This document shows, piece after piece, positions 9,787-19,625 of a stretch of 64,000 nucleotides of DNA. Under the pieces are notes generated by a model, which was not told where the DNA came from, ran no database searches, and worked only from the letters and a program-made list of their open reading frames with translations. The stretch's first letter is position 1; each line of letters starts with the position of its first letter. Source of the DNA: Candidatus Jettenia sp. (GTDB lineage: Bacteria > Planctomycetota > Brocadiia > Brocadiales > Brocadiaceae). The stretch is from contig CP091278.1 of NCBI GenBank assembly GCA_021650895.1, positions 773,659 to 837,658 on the forward strand, read 5' to 3'. Made by a program: the position numbers and the translations under genes.

Positions 9787-10326
9787 TTAGCGCCGGTAAC
9801 ATTCATCTTTGAGAACACCAATAAAGGGAAGATTCCGATATTTATTATTATAATCTAATCCATATCCGACAACAAAATCATTCCCAATATCAAAACAACA
9901 GTACTCTGGATGAATGTGGTGCCGCCGCCTGCTCAACCGATTTAAGAGAACACAACTCTTGAGGGTTTTGGGATGATAACCCTTAATATCATCAAGAACC
10001 CTCTTCAGGGTGCTACCCGTATCAATAATATCATCAATCACCAATACATGTTTATCTTCTATATCAATTTTAAATTGATGTACGACCTTTGTCTCTCCTT
10101 TGGGAAAAGTATATTCACCATACGTAGCGGCATCAATAGTATCTAATCTGATAGGAAAGGGAATTAACCGAATTAAATCAGCAAGAAATACAAGACTTCC
10201 ATTGAGGATTGCAATGATCGTCCACTCTTTACCCTGATAATCATGAATTAGCGTCTTTGATAATTCGTGAAGTTTATTTCGAATCTGCTCTTCTCTGATT
10301 ATTACCCTTGCAATATCCTTCTCCAT
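9787..10326 (-). CDS. hpt: hypoxanthine phosphoribosyltransferase
   Basis: A 179-residue type I phosphoribosyltransferase of purine salvage, making IMP or GMP from hypoxanthine or guanine and PRPP. The PRPP-binding loop is VLVIDDIIDTGSTLKRV (residues about 96-112), and ILNGSLVFLADLIR is the conserved N-terminal loop. DIGNDFVVGYGLDYNNKYRNLPFIG is the purine-binding hood, typical of HPRT. Length and motifs are complete. It lies between the TPR lipoprotein gene and the FHA-protease gene on the same strand, with no functional link apparent. Confidence 0.93.
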   Translation of the reverse strand: MEKDIARVIIREEQIRNKLHELSKTLIHDYQGKEWTIIAILNGSLVFLADLIRLIPFPIRLDTIDAATYGEYTFPKGETKVVHQFKIDIEDKHVLVIDDIIDTGSTLKRVLDDIKGYHPKTLKSCVLLNRLSRRRHHIHPEYCCFDIGNDFVVGYGLDYNNKYRNLPFIGVLKDECYRR

Positions 10327-10500
10327 TCCACGCCCTCCACCTCATTTTCATATTTTTAGAATTTAACAAGATCAGAAGCATCTTGACACTATCGCATAAT
10401 AGACCCATTACGATATCATACTGTTCATTGATATCGCCCATTTGCCTCAGTTTCTGGAGCAAGAGATCGCTCAAGTATTTCTAAATCATTCTTTCTATTC

Positions 10501-11240
10501 CTACTTTTTTGAATATCTTTCATCGTTCTCCCTTTCAAATGAGAGTTGCCTCAGGATACGATTTTGTTCCATAACCTCGTTAACCATTCCAAGTTTATCA
10601 TAAATCACAGAAAGAACACTATGTGCCTTTTCCGATTTAGGGTTTAACTGAACGGCTTTTTTAAGCTCTGCTATAGAATCATCAAACATATTCTTTTTAA
10701 AATAGCAAACACCCATGAAATAATGTCCGTCCTCCAGGTTTGGATTAATCTCCAGAGCCTTTTTACATGCAATAAAAGCCTCTTCATTCTTTTCGATTAA
10801 ACTATACGTAATAGCCAGGTACAAATATCCCTCCGCCTCTTTTTTGTCCTTTTTTGCCGCAAACAGATCTATTGCTTTTGGTATTCAGAAATTGCATCCT
10901 CAAATTTCTTATTGGCTACATAAGCAAAAGCAATATTATAATGTGCCTTTGGCTCATCAGGATTTGCGTCAATTGCCTTTTTTAGTTCCGCTATCGATTC
11001 ATTTACCATACCTTTTGTATAATAAGCAATTCCTAAATCGAAACGGGCATTATAATGGTTGGGGTTCACTTCCAATGCTTTCTTAAATTCTGCAATTGAC
11101 TCATCATATTTCCTCTGATTATAGAGGGCAAGCCCTTTCCTGTCATGGTAACTTGCTTTATCCCCGCAACCTGTTACCAGGAAACATATCAGAAGTAATC
11201 CAGCGATTATCTTCACAAGAATTATATTCTGTTTTACCAT
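10501..11240 (-). CDS. TPR-repeat lipoprotein, broken by a one-base frameshift
   Basis: Two adjoining frames read as one protein of about 245 residues. The first (from 11240) has a lipoprotein signal ending in VTGCG and three TPR units (for example YDESIAEFKKALEVNPNHYN). It hits a stop near 10869. The second frame continues at once with AIDLFAAKKDKKEAEGYLYL and two further TPR units. Restoring one A in the run at 10876-10879 (T on the plus strand) joins them as EYQKAIDLF. TPR lipoproteins act as scaffolds in the envelope. The gene follows the GGDEF regulator by 21 bases and may belong to that signalling operon. Sequencing error or real mutation cannot be told apart here. Confidence 0.8.
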
Positions 11241-11261
11241 AAATTCACCTTATAGAGTTAT

Positions 11262-12224
11262 CTATTCAACTTCGACAATTACATCTTCTTTAAAATAACA
11301 TACCCTGTTTTTACCTAATCTTTTTGCATAATACATAGCGTCATCAGCTTTTCTAATTAAATTATCTTTTGATAATGCATCTTTTGGATATGCCACCATA
11401 CCTATACTCATGGTAATCCCTTTGTTAGAGAGAATATCCGTATACATCCATTTTTTAGATTGTACTTCTTTCATGATTCGATTCGCCACACCTAAACCGG
11501 CATTTATAGTCGTTTCAGGTAAAACAACCGTAAATTCCTCACCACCATACCGGGCTACAAAATCTGTCTTTCGTGTTGTATTTAAAAATATTGAGGCTAA
11601 CTCACGAAGTATCTCATCTCCGGCTAGATGGCCATTCAAATCATTGTAGACCTTAAAATCATCAACATCGGCAAATAAGAGAGAGAATGTACTTGAATTT
11701 CTTTTTGCCCTTTGTAGTTCACGCTCTATAAATTCATGAAAATATCTGTAATTATAAACCTTGGTTAAACTATCAGTAATGGAAAGATGCCTATAAAATT
11801 CCAGCATCCGGGATTCCCGTAACAGCCACTGTCTTTCTACAGCTTTCTCTACAATGATTTTCATCTCTTCCAGTTCAAAGGGTTTACAAATATAGTCATA
11901 CGCACCTAATTTCATTGCATTAACTGCTGATTCTACCGTACCATAGGCAGTCATAATTAATACACACACATCAGGGTTCATCTTGAGTACATACTGTAAT
12001 AATTCTATGCCACTTATGCCGGGCATTCTAAGATCAGTAATTACGATTTCAAAAGGCTCATTTTCAATTTGCTTAACCGCATCCCTTCCGTTTATTGCAA
12101 CCTTTACTTTATATCCCGTTTGGGAGAGCGTATCATAAAGTAAATCACGAATTATCTCTTCATCGTCAACAATGAGTATCCGTATAGGTTCCTTCGCCTC
12201 TATTAATTTGTTCATTACTCTCAT
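11262..12224 (-). CDS. response regulator with diguanylate cyclase output (REC-GGDEF)
   Basis: A 320-residue PleD-like protein. Residues 14-130 form a receiver domain: IRILIVDDEE (acidic pocket), VITDLRMPG (phosphoacceptor Asp), MTAYG and CKPFE (Lys). Residues about 150-315 form a GGDEF domain with FADVDDFKVYND and an intact active site RYGGEEF. RKTD five residues before GGEEF is the RxxD inhibitory site for c-di-GMP feedback. The enzyme should make c-di-GMP when phosphorylated. The start overlaps the end of the histidine kinase gene by about 59 bases; a second ATG at 12215 is an alternative start. The kinase next door is its probable partner. Confidence 0.93.
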   Translation of the reverse strand: MRVMNKLIEAKEPIRILIVDDEEIIRDLLYDTLSQTGYKVKVAINGRDAVKQIENEPFEIVITDLRMPGISGIELLQYVLKMNPDVCVLIMTAYGTVESAVNAMKLGAYDYICKPFELEEMKIIVEKAVERQWLLRESRMLEFYRHLSITDSLTKVYNYRYFHEFIERELQRAKRNSSTFSLLFADVDDFKVYNDLNGHLAGDEILRELASIFLNTTRKTDFVARYGGEEFTVVLPETTINAGLGVANRIMKEVQSKKWMYTDILSNKGITMSIGMVAYPKDALSKDNLIRKADDAMYYAKRLGKNRVCYFKEDVIVEVE

Positions 12225-14115
12225 TATCCTTCTGTATCGGCACTGGCAATATGACAGTAAAAATAGTCCCTTTTCCCATTTGACTACTCACCATAATATT
12301 TCCATTATGCCTTTTTATAATATCATAGCATATTGATAATCCAAGTCCAGTCCCTTTCCAATCCATCTTTGTTGTAAAAAAAGGTTCAAATATTCGCTCT
12401 ATATGTTCCTCAGCAATTCCACAACCCGTATCTTTAAATTCAGCCTCTACAACTCTGCCCTTAGTTCTTCTCGTCGAAATAAACAAATGTCCTCCTTTAG
12501 GCATTGCCTGCTGGGCATTCAGTATTACGTTAATAAATACCTGTTGTAGCTGATTAGCATTTCCATCGATCAGATCTACGTCATTCACTAAATTATTCAC
12601 CACTTCGATCTTATTCGCTAACAACTGGCCTTTTATGAGAGATAACGTATCTGCTATAATATTGTTTATATTCAAAGGTTCAAAAATTTCATTTGATTTT
12701 CTTGCGAATTGAAGCAAATTTTGCACTATATCCATGCAACGATGTGTGCTATTTTCTATGTGTTGTAAACACTTCCTAAAGGTAGAAATATCCTCCATCT
12801 TTACATTTTCCTTTGATACTTTCTCTAGCATATATTGTGTATAGCCCAGGATACCTGTCATGGGATTATTCAACTCATGAGCAACACCGGCCCCCAACTG
12901 ACCAATAGCTGCCAGTTTACCAGACTGAATCAACTGAAATTGCTTTTCTTTCAATTCTTTCGTCCTCTGCTCTACTTTTTTCTCCAAATTAACGTTTAAT
13001 TCGTTAATTTGGTTAAATGCATCGCGCAATGCCTCTGTTTTTCTCTGTATTTCAGCCCTTGCTTTGCCTAACCGCATTATCATGTCGTTGAAAGATATCC
13101 CTAACAAGCCAATTTCATCTCTATTCTTTATATTTGTTTTGTAGTTTAAATCACCATCAGATACTCTCGCCATCCCGTGAATCAAGGTGTGTATGGGTTT
13201 TACTACACCTTTTGAAACTATAATACTCATGAGTATTACCAAGAAAAAGCTACTGCTTAAAACATATACAACATTTTTTTTCAACCTCAATATATTGGAT
13301 AACGCATCCCTTCTCTCTTGTGCAACAATAACCCGCCAGTTAGGAAACTCATACTCTGAGTTACCCACGTATCTCTCTGAACTGTAAATAAACGTTTTAA
13401 AATCAGGTTCTATCGCATTAACAACCCCGGATTGTTTATCCGGATCAAAAGGTGCATGCTGAAATAACTTTTCCTTTCTGGGATGGGCAATGAAGTACTG
13501 TAAGTTATTAACAATTGCGATAATCCCGGTATTCCCTATGGTTATATTATCTACAATCTCCCATATACGTTCCATATTAAGCTGTCCAACAATGGCTGCC
13601 TGTATCTTCCCCTTATCATCCACGAGCGGAACAGCAATGGCAACGACAACCTCATAAGGATCAAGGATGATATGTGCATCAGAAATATACACCTTACCGT
13701 TTATCGCCTCCTGAAACCATTTTTTCGATTTCCATTCACCCTGATAATTGTATGCTGTAGATGTTATTACACGACCTTTTATATCGATCATAGTAATATC
13801 TTCAAAACACTTGTAATATTCCTGAATTCTTTTCATTTCAGATAATTTCTTATCGACAGATATATGTGTACTTCTCATACTTTCGCTCTCTGCCAGCATT
13901 TTCATGTCTGTCACGCAGCTCTCCATAAAGCGATGTATCTCTTCTTTTGTATTTTTAGCTAGCATGCCAAGATTGTTAAGGACCTCATCTTTTATAAAAC
14001 TCTCAGTACTTTTAAACAGAAAAAATAAACCAATAAACAACGGCAAAAGCCCCACGAAAGAAATAAACAAGGCCATTTTAAACCCTAACCGTCTAAATAC
14101 ACTTATTTTTCTCAT
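12166..14115 (-). CDS. membrane sensor histidine kinase (Cache-HAMP-HisKA-HATPase)
   Basis: A 649-residue kinase. Helix 1 is at about residues 13-33 and helix 2 at about 285-305, enclosing a periplasmic double-Cache type sensor of some 250 residues. A HAMP linker follows (VVKPIHTLIHGMARVSDGDL), then a coiled coil, then the H-box VAHELNNPMTGILGY with the phosphoacceptor histidine, then the ATPase domain with FINVILNAQQAM, DTGCGIAEEHIERIFEPFF and GTGLGLSI. The HELNNP box is the NtrB-like class. It starts three bases after a PotD-like binding protein gene and overlaps a REC-GGDEF gene. The unit therefore looks like binding protein to kinase to c-di-GMP synthase. Confidence 0.93.
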   Translation of the reverse strand: MRKISVFRRLGFKMALFISFVGLLPLFIGLFFLFKSTESFIKDEVLNNLGMLAKNTKEEIHRFMESCVTDMKMLAESESMRSTHISVDKKLSEMKRIQEYYKCFEDITMIDIKGRVITSTAYNYQGEWKSKKWFQEAINGKVYISDAHIILDPYEVVVAIAVPLVDDKGKIQAAIVGQLNMERIWEIVDNITIGNTGIIAIVNNLQYFIAHPRKEKLFQHAPFDPDKQSGVVNAIEPDFKTFIYSSERYVGNSEYEFPNWRVIVAQERRDALSNILRLKKNVVYVLSSSFFLVILMSIIVSKGVVKPIHTLIHGMARVSDGDLNYKTNIKNRDEIGLLGISFNDMIMRLGKARAEIQRKTEALRDAFNQINELNVNLEKKVEQRTKELKEKQFQLIQSGKLAAIGQLGAGVAHELNNPMTGILGYTQYMLEKVSKENVKMEDISTFRKCLQHIENSTHRCMDIVQNLLQFARKSNEIFEPLNINNIIADTLSLIKGQLLANKIEVVNNLVNDVDLIDGNANQLQQVFINVILNAQQAMPKGGHLFISTRRTKGRVVEAEFKDTGCGIAEEHIERIFEPFFTTKMDWKGTGLGLSICYDIIKRHNGNIMVSSQMGKGTIFTVILPVPIQKDNESNEQINRGEGTYTDTHC

Positions 14116-14118
14116 CGC

Positions 14119-15162
14119 CTAATCTGAAACGAGTTCTGCCCAACATTCATTGAACTTTTTCTGAACATTAGAATTCAAAATTTCATATACTTCCAACGTA
14201 TCGATTGTTTTTTCATTTATATAAATATAAGGATTTTTTAACAATTCCTTATTAACAAACACTCGTGCCTTTTTATTACAATTTGCATAATAAGAATAAT
14301 TAGTATGCTTTCCACTAATTTCCGGACGAAGCATAAAATTAATAAACTTTTCTGCAAGTCGTTTATGTTTTGCGCCAATAGTAACCGCTATGTTATCCGT
14401 CCAAAAGCCTGTACCTTCTTTCGGTAATATAAACTTTATGGCATTATTTCTTTCATTAACGAATGCAGCATCTCCATTGTAACACTGAGCAATCCATAAT
14501 ACTTCGCTTATTAACCCTTCATCAATCTTATTATAAGAAATAAACCCCTCTTTCAGAAGGAGAGGTTTTAATGCTTTCAATATCTTTAATGATTCGTCTG
14601 CATCCTTAGGGTTCGTAGGTTTTAATGAATAACCCAACCTTTTTAGTCCGACAGTCATTACATCGTACATGTTATTTGAAAGCGCCATCCTGCCCCTATA
14701 TCTTTTGTCCCAAAAAATACCCCAACTATCAACATGACCTTTTACGTATTTTGTATTATATGCAATACCAGTAACACCCCAATCAATAGGAACGCTATAT
14801 CTTCTCCACTTTCTATTTGAAATAGTCCTGAATCTTGCTTTAAGATTTTTCTTATTGGGTATCTGATGCATATCAAGTTTTGATAGCAATTTAGATTTTA
14901 TCATCACATCCGTTAAGGAATCACTCGGAAAGATAACATCGTATCGTTCTGGCTGCGATTGAACCAAAGAAAACATTGCCTCTTCATCATCGTAAAAATC
15001 AACATGTACTTTCACCTGAAATTCTTTCTCAAAATCGGAAAAGATCTCCGGATCGATATAGTCGACCCATGTATATACATTAAGCTCTGTATCAGAGCCA
15101 CCTGCATGAGGAACGATAAACCCGAACCATATGATGAAAACAACAGAAAAAAGTATTTTCAT
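14119..15162 (-). CDS. periplasmic polyamine-type binding protein (PotD/PotF-like), likely sensor partner
   Basis: A class II periplasmic binding protein of the spermidine/putrescine family (about 347 residues): signal peptide MKILFSVVFIIWFGFIVPHA, then ELNVYTWVDYIDPEIFSDFE, RYDVIFPSD, VPIDWGVTGIAYNT and the C-terminal ECWAEL. I chose ATG at 15162; a TTG at 15180 would add six residues before the signal. No permease or ATPase gene lies nearby. The histidine kinase gene begins three bases downstream. This suggests a receptor that loads ligand onto the kinase's Cache domain rather than a transporter subunit. The agmatinase two genes upstream makes a polyamine ligand plausible. Confidence 0.87.
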   Translation of the reverse strand: MKILFSVVFIIWFGFIVPHAGGSDTELNVYTWVDYIDPEIFSDFEKEFQVKVHVDFYDDEEAMFSLVQSQPERYDVIFPSDSLTDVMIKSKLLSKLDMHQIPNKKNLKARFRTISNRKWRRYSVPIDWGVTGIAYNTKYVKGHVDSWGIFWDKRYRGRMALSNNMYDVMTVGLKRLGYSLKPTNPKDADESLKILKALKPLLLKEGFISYNKIDEGLISEVLWIAQCYNGDAAFVNERNNAIKFILPKEGTGFWTDNIAVTIGAKHKRLAEKFINFMLRPEISGKHTNYSYYANCNKKARVFVNKELLKNPYIYINEKTIDTLEVYEILNSNVQKKFNECWAELVSD

Positions 15163-15261
15163 TGCATTTTTAATATCCAAAACGCATAAAGATGTTCAAG
15201 GAATAATTTTGCTTAAATTTACTTCCCTTCAATAACTCTATGATGAAACAATCTCTCTATT

Positions 15262-16761
15262 TCAAAATATAATTTCCGTTACTAATTCAATTTGATAAGC
15301 AGGGTCTGCATCTCCATCAAAACGAGGCGCAGGCGCTAAACCCAAAATATCTCCATCATTCCTCTTTTCATGATAATATCTACCGGGAAAGAAAATACCT
15401 GTCTGAAGACTAAAAGAAATATGATCCGTTAAATCATAGCTGCTATAAAAATCCAGTTCATGCCCTAAATCTGAGCTTAAGGTAATAGCACGATTGTTGA
15501 GAATGCCTATGGCATGTTCAAAACTTCTCAGGTACCAATAATCAAGAGATAATAACCATGTATCCGTTATTTGTATATCTATTCCTATATTCGGTAGAAT
15601 AAGATTATTCAACTGATACGGGTCACCAAAAGTGCCTGGCCGAACAATACCATAATTCAAGCCATAACTTCCTCCTGTTGCTACAAACGGACCATAAGCT
15701 GCCGGATAAATAGTATCCGAAAGGTTTATATTTGTAGGAGAATAAACAGAGAAGACATTATTACTATGGGAATTGAAACGGCCTTGTACTACATCATCGG
15801 CATCCATCTTATTACCGGAACTCACAAGCAGTTTTGACCTGGGAGTAAATTTTTCAAAATTATAAGAAATATCGGCATAGGCCATATATCCTTTATGGAT
15901 TATATCATCTTGATCATCTAAGACATTTGCACTACCAAAATTTTTTGCAACTTCAAATCCAACATGGAGTGTATCAAAATATATTTCTGTATCAATGCCA
16001 ATAGTAAACAAATTATCCTCATTTACAGGAACAGGAATCGTGCTAACCCTGCGATTGCTTGGTGTTGTATCGTGCAACAATCCAATATAAGGTTGAAGTA
16101 AACCATTATCGCGTTTCATAAGAACATCAAAACTCACAAAATGGGCATTAGAATCGTATTCTACATCTAGGGACCTTTCTTGAGGCACTTGAGGCCCCAG
16201 GATAATTTTATTTACTACATCGGGTTTTACGTAAGAGAAAGTCCATTTGAAATCTTCGCTCATACTGTAGGCACTAAAACCACAATTCTCATAGTATCCT
16301 CCAAGTGCATAACCATTCCCCACGTGATAGGCATATTGCCCTAATTTAAGCCTCGCAGGTAAATGAAAAATTAAAGAGTCTATCCAATACTCTTCAACCC
16401 GTGGAATTATTTCAGGAACACTATAATTATCAACTTCTCCAAAGAGGGTATTGATTTTTTTGTCTGATATAATTGGGGCATCATAATCAAAAGGGCCGCT
16501 ACTCTCAAATCTTATAAAAGATATCAGGAAATCTTTATAAGTAATATTAAATTCCGTATCATACGTGTATCCTACATACGTAACGCCATCACTCTTTTTG
16601 CTATCTAAGTCCAGGTTATTTCCTATAGAATTACCTGAAAATCGCAGGTGGTTTTTTATAGAAAGTTTTAGATTTGGGGATATGTTACAGAACGTTTCAG
16701 AGAAAGTAAAGGGGGGAAACACAAATATCATGACAAGGATACAGGGAATCTTTTTTATCAT
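15262..16761 (-). CDS. outer-membrane beta-barrel protein (alginate-export/porin-like)
   Basis: A 499-residue exported protein with signal MIKKIPCILVMIFVFPPFTFS and alternating amphipathic strands to a C-terminal phenylalanine (VTEIIF). Aromatic C-termini of this kind are the barrel-assembly signature of outer-membrane proteins. Strand pairs such as PARLKLGQYAYHVGNGYALG and WLLSLDYWYLRSFEHAIG recall the alginate-export (AlgE-like) superfamily. The substrate is unknown. It follows the agmatinase gene by 11 bases and precedes the PotD-like gene by about 100, so passage of small amines or organics is one possibility. Its presence supports a true outer membrane in this organism. Confidence 0.75.
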   Translation of the reverse strand: MIKKIPCILVMIFVFPPFTFSETFCNISPNLKLSIKNHLRFSGNSIGNNLDLDSKKSDGVTYVGYTYDTEFNITYKDFLISFIRFESSGPFDYDAPIISDKKINTLFGEVDNYSVPEIIPRVEEYWIDSLIFHLPARLKLGQYAYHVGNGYALGGYYENCGFSAYSMSEDFKWTFSYVKPDVVNKIILGPQVPQERSLDVEYDSNAHFVSFDVLMKRDNGLLQPYIGLLHDTTPSNRRVSTIPVPVNEDNLFTIGIDTEIYFDTLHVGFEVAKNFGSANVLDDQDDIIHKGYMAYADISYNFEKFTPRSKLLVSSGNKMDADDVVQGRFNSHSNNVFSVYSPTNINLSDTIYPAAYGPFVATGGSYGLNYGIVRPGTFGDPYQLNNLILPNIGIDIQITDTWLLSLDYWYLRSFEHAIGILNNRAITLSSDLGHELDFYSSYDLTDHISFSLQTGIFFPGRYYHEKRNDGDILGLAPAPRFDGDADPAYQIELVTEIIF

Positions 16762-16772
16762 AACTACTAGAG

Positions 16773-17714
16773 TTAAGATAAAAGGGTATATTTATTATAA
16801 AATCCTATATTTTTATACACAAGATTGGCAGCTAAAAAATTTGGCGCTTCATTTCCCGGATTGGGTTTCAACTCAACCACATCGAATCCAACCACTTTTC
16901 GATTCGTATATACTTTGCGTAAAAAATCCAGTGTCCGATACCACCCCAAACCACCAGGAACAGGAGTCCCTGTAGCAGGCATAATCGATATATCGAAGCC
17001 ATCCACATCCAAAGTAATATATACATAATCTTCTAATGTTTCTATGGCTTCCTCATGCCAGTCATCATTATTATAAATATCTCTTGCATAAAACACAGAT
17101 ACGGCATTTTTACTCTTTTCTACAAATTCCTGTTCTTCCTTCGATACTACCCTTACGCCAAAACTGGTCACTTTACATCTCAGGTCTTCAGCCACCCTTC
17201 TTGATACACTCGCGTGGCTGTAGGGAGTACCGCCAAACTGTTCCATTAAATCAAGATGCGCATCGAGTTGAAGCACAGATAATTTCTTGTATTTTTCTTT
17301 ATATGCTTTTATTACACCTTGTGAAATCGAATGCTCACCACCTAACGTTGCCAAAAACTTATTGTCTTTTACAATTCCTTTACTGACATGATAAACTGCC
17401 TCGATTACCTTTTTTGCATCAGTATGAATTTCCTCTAAATTAAGTATTCCCACAGTAAAAATACCTGCAGAATAGATATCACCTAATTCGTCATCATACG
17501 GCTCTACATTAATAGACGCATTAAGTATTGCATAAGGACCTACTTTGGTTCCTGTTTGATAGGTAGCTGTACCATCAAAAGGTACTCCCATAATAATAAC
17601 CTTAGAATGTTTGTAAGCATCACTGTCACTTTTAAAATCGTAAGGAAACGCTCCAAACTGTAGTGAACTTAGCACATATTGTCTGATATTACGCAGCATA
17701 GGATTCTCCAGCAT
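16773..17714 (-). CDS. speB: agmatinase / ureohydrolase
   Basis: A 313-residue arginase-family enzyme. Manganese-binding motifs are GGEHSIS (with Glu where most members have Asp), QLDAHLDLME, and TLDVDGFDISIMPATGTPVPGG, which matches the agmatinase form of the final motif. The likely reaction is agmatine to putrescine plus urea; arginase or formimidoylglutamase activity cannot be excluded. It is the first gene of a short group with the outer-membrane barrel gene 11 bases downstream, and a PotD-like sensor follows. The terminator of the respiratory operon lies just upstream. Confidence 0.85.
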   Translation of the reverse strand: MLENPMLRNIRQYVLSSLQFGAFPYDFKSDSDAYKHSKVIIMGVPFDGTATYQTGTKVGPYAILNASINVEPYDDELGDIYSAGIFTVGILNLEEIHTDAKKVIEAVYHVSKGIVKDNKFLATLGGEHSISQGVIKAYKEKYKKLSVLQLDAHLDLMEQFGGTPYSHASVSRRVAEDLRCKVTSFGVRVVSKEEQEFVEKSKNAVSVFYARDIYNNDDWHEEAIETLEDYVYITLDVDGFDISIMPATGTPVPGGLGWYRTLDFLRKVYTNRKVVGFDVVELKPNPGNEAPNFLAANLVYKNIGFYNKYTLLS

Positions 17715-17734
17715 AAATAAAATAGCTATAAAAC

Positions 17735-17767
17735 AAAAAAGGCATCTTCAACAAAGATGCCTTTTTT
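17735..17767 (-). terminator. intrinsic terminator of the respiratory operon
   Basis: The stem AAGGCATCTT pairs with AAGATGCCTT around a four-to-five base loop. It is flanked by six A on the left and six T on the right, so it can act in both directions. On the minus strand it follows the octaheme gene (ending 17792) and separates the respiratory operon from agmatinase. Confidence 0.9.
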
Positions 17768-17791
17768 GCCTCTATTATAAAAAGACTACTC

Positions 17792-19536
17792 TTATTCGTG
17801 ATTAGTCTCACGTCTCTTTTTCCACAATGCAGCGCCAAACATTAATACCGCAACGATTCCGATAATGCTTCCTATAATACCAGCAAATTTTTTCCTGTCC
17901 TTAGCTTTCAGGATCTCATGGAACTCTTTATCATGTTTAAGTGCAGCGGCCTGGCTTTCCAGTATATTAATCTTCTGATATACCTTGGCAGCGCCATACC
18001 ACCATGAAATATCCTGCTGACCATGAGCTACACCTTTATAGGCATGAGCTTTATCCCCAAACCACATATCAGCATAGGTAATTTCAATTTCTGAAGGATT
18101 ATTCCTTCCCGTTGCAAACAAACCATGCAAGCCAAGGATAGGTCCAATGACAGGTACTTTTCCAGCTTTTGTTTTGAAGGCTTTATACACTGACTCTCCC
18201 AATAATCCAGGTCCAAGCGCATCGGCAAGTATATCTCCAAGCGGAAAGATGTCTCTCTCTTTAATAGGTACCTCGAAAGCGTCTAACTCAACAATTTCGT
18301 CTAAGATAAGCTGGGCTCTATCCTGTAACTTCCACATTTCAAACATAAAATCGTTTAAATTTTCACGATATAACCTGGCAAATCTTGGGCTGTGACATTT
18401 GCTACACACTGCTACCCATTGCTCTGATCTTTGTTTATTTTCAGGAGAATAAATATCAAGACTATAATTCAGAGGGGGAAGATTGATACCATGCGGGTAA
18501 TCTTTTAACGATGATTTGTAATCTACCCCTTTTGGTGGAACTGTTCCCATTCTCCACACGCCTTTTGTAACCGGGTTGTGGGCGAACTTGCCATTTCCTT
18601 GATCAAAATGGCAAAACTGGCATGTTGGCGTTCTGTAATCTTTACCAGGCACAATTTCTGCCAACGGTTTTTCCCAATCCCAGTGCTCTCCCTCCAGATG
18701 ATAAATATATCCCATCTTTGATTCACCATAGGTTTCTGCATCTGGATGGTCAAAACCCATATGACAACTCATACAGGCCTCCGGTCTTCTGCCTCTGCTG
18801 CTGCAAACTTATGTCTTGTATGACAAATGTTGCATCGGTCGGTTGCATGGCAAAGATCACATCCAAATTGAGCTGTTGGATATCCCCTCCGGAACATCTC
18901 GGGATACCAAGGCGGAATAACGTTTGCTGCCAGTCCCTCAATATGATTTGGACGTCCGCGGTCAGCCTCGCTCATAAATTCAGTTGTTTCCTTAGGATGA
19001 CATTCTCCACACTTAGCTGGTGTAGGCATAACAAGCTCTTTGTGATCCTGACCATGGCAATCTTTACAGAGCACTTGTTTTAGTTCTCTGCCAATTAACT
19101 TCTCTATTTGTTGTGTTTTTTCTGCAATCCTAGGATTTTTCCGTAAATTTGCATGTGTAGACTCTTCCCAGTCGTGTACAAAACCAGGTGTTACCTCTTT
19201 ATGACATTCTATACAATCAGAGGGTTTATATTTTTCCAACAATTGATCATAATATGTCCCATCAGGCTTTACATAATGCCTTACAGGAAACCAATACATT
19301 TGTAATGGCACAGGCTTATAGATATTTTGCCAGGGACCTGCACCCTTCTCCAGCCCAACATTATTAACAAACCAATCTTTTAATGTATCAGTTGGATACA
19401 AAGCATCATAGTAGCTCATAGCCTTTTTTTGCATTTCTTTTAACTCAGTTTCTGACTGTGCTTGTAGGCTTCCAGTCAGTGAACCCCACATTAAAGGGGC
19501 GGCAAGTAAAACCGCTCCCAACCTCATTAAATTCAT
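17792..19536 (-). CDS. membrane-anchored octaheme HAO-family protein, split by a one-base frameshift
   Basis: Two frames give one protein of about 580 residues. The first (from 19536) has a signal peptide and haem motifs CIECH, CKDCH, CGECH, CDLCH and CNICH. It ends in the wrong frame after KFAAAEAEDRRPV at about 18769. The second supplies RPEACMSCH, CQFCH and CSKCH, bringing the total to eight. The cysteine of CMSCH lies just before the second frame's ATG, so the break runs through a haem site. One base missing near 18784-18789 explains it. The C-terminus has a helix (FAGIIGSIIGIVAVLMFGAAL) and a basic tail. In NeHAO the catalytic cross-link tyrosine lies after the last haem; here that stretch reads ISWWYG, which suggests it is absent and that the protein transfers electrons or reduces rather than oxidises hydroxylamine. 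It is the last gene of the Rieske/cytochrome b operon. Confidence 0.92.
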
Positions 19537-19625
19537 TATAAGCCTCCTCCCCTTAAAACCTGCAAATAGTATAATTCTAAGTAGTAGTTTTATCTAGCTG
19601 ATCTTTACAATACACATATCGATTT

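Noticed and set aside
10274-10474. 66-codon minus-strand frame with a TTG start before hpt
   Set aside because: Looks somewhat protein-like, but overlaps hpt by 53 bases and lacks a ribosome site.
18769-18772. ATGA overlap read as two coupled genes of a split octaheme protein
   Set aside because: The overlap cuts a haem motif, and the upstream frame's last residues are out of register with the family; a frameshift explains this better than two genes.
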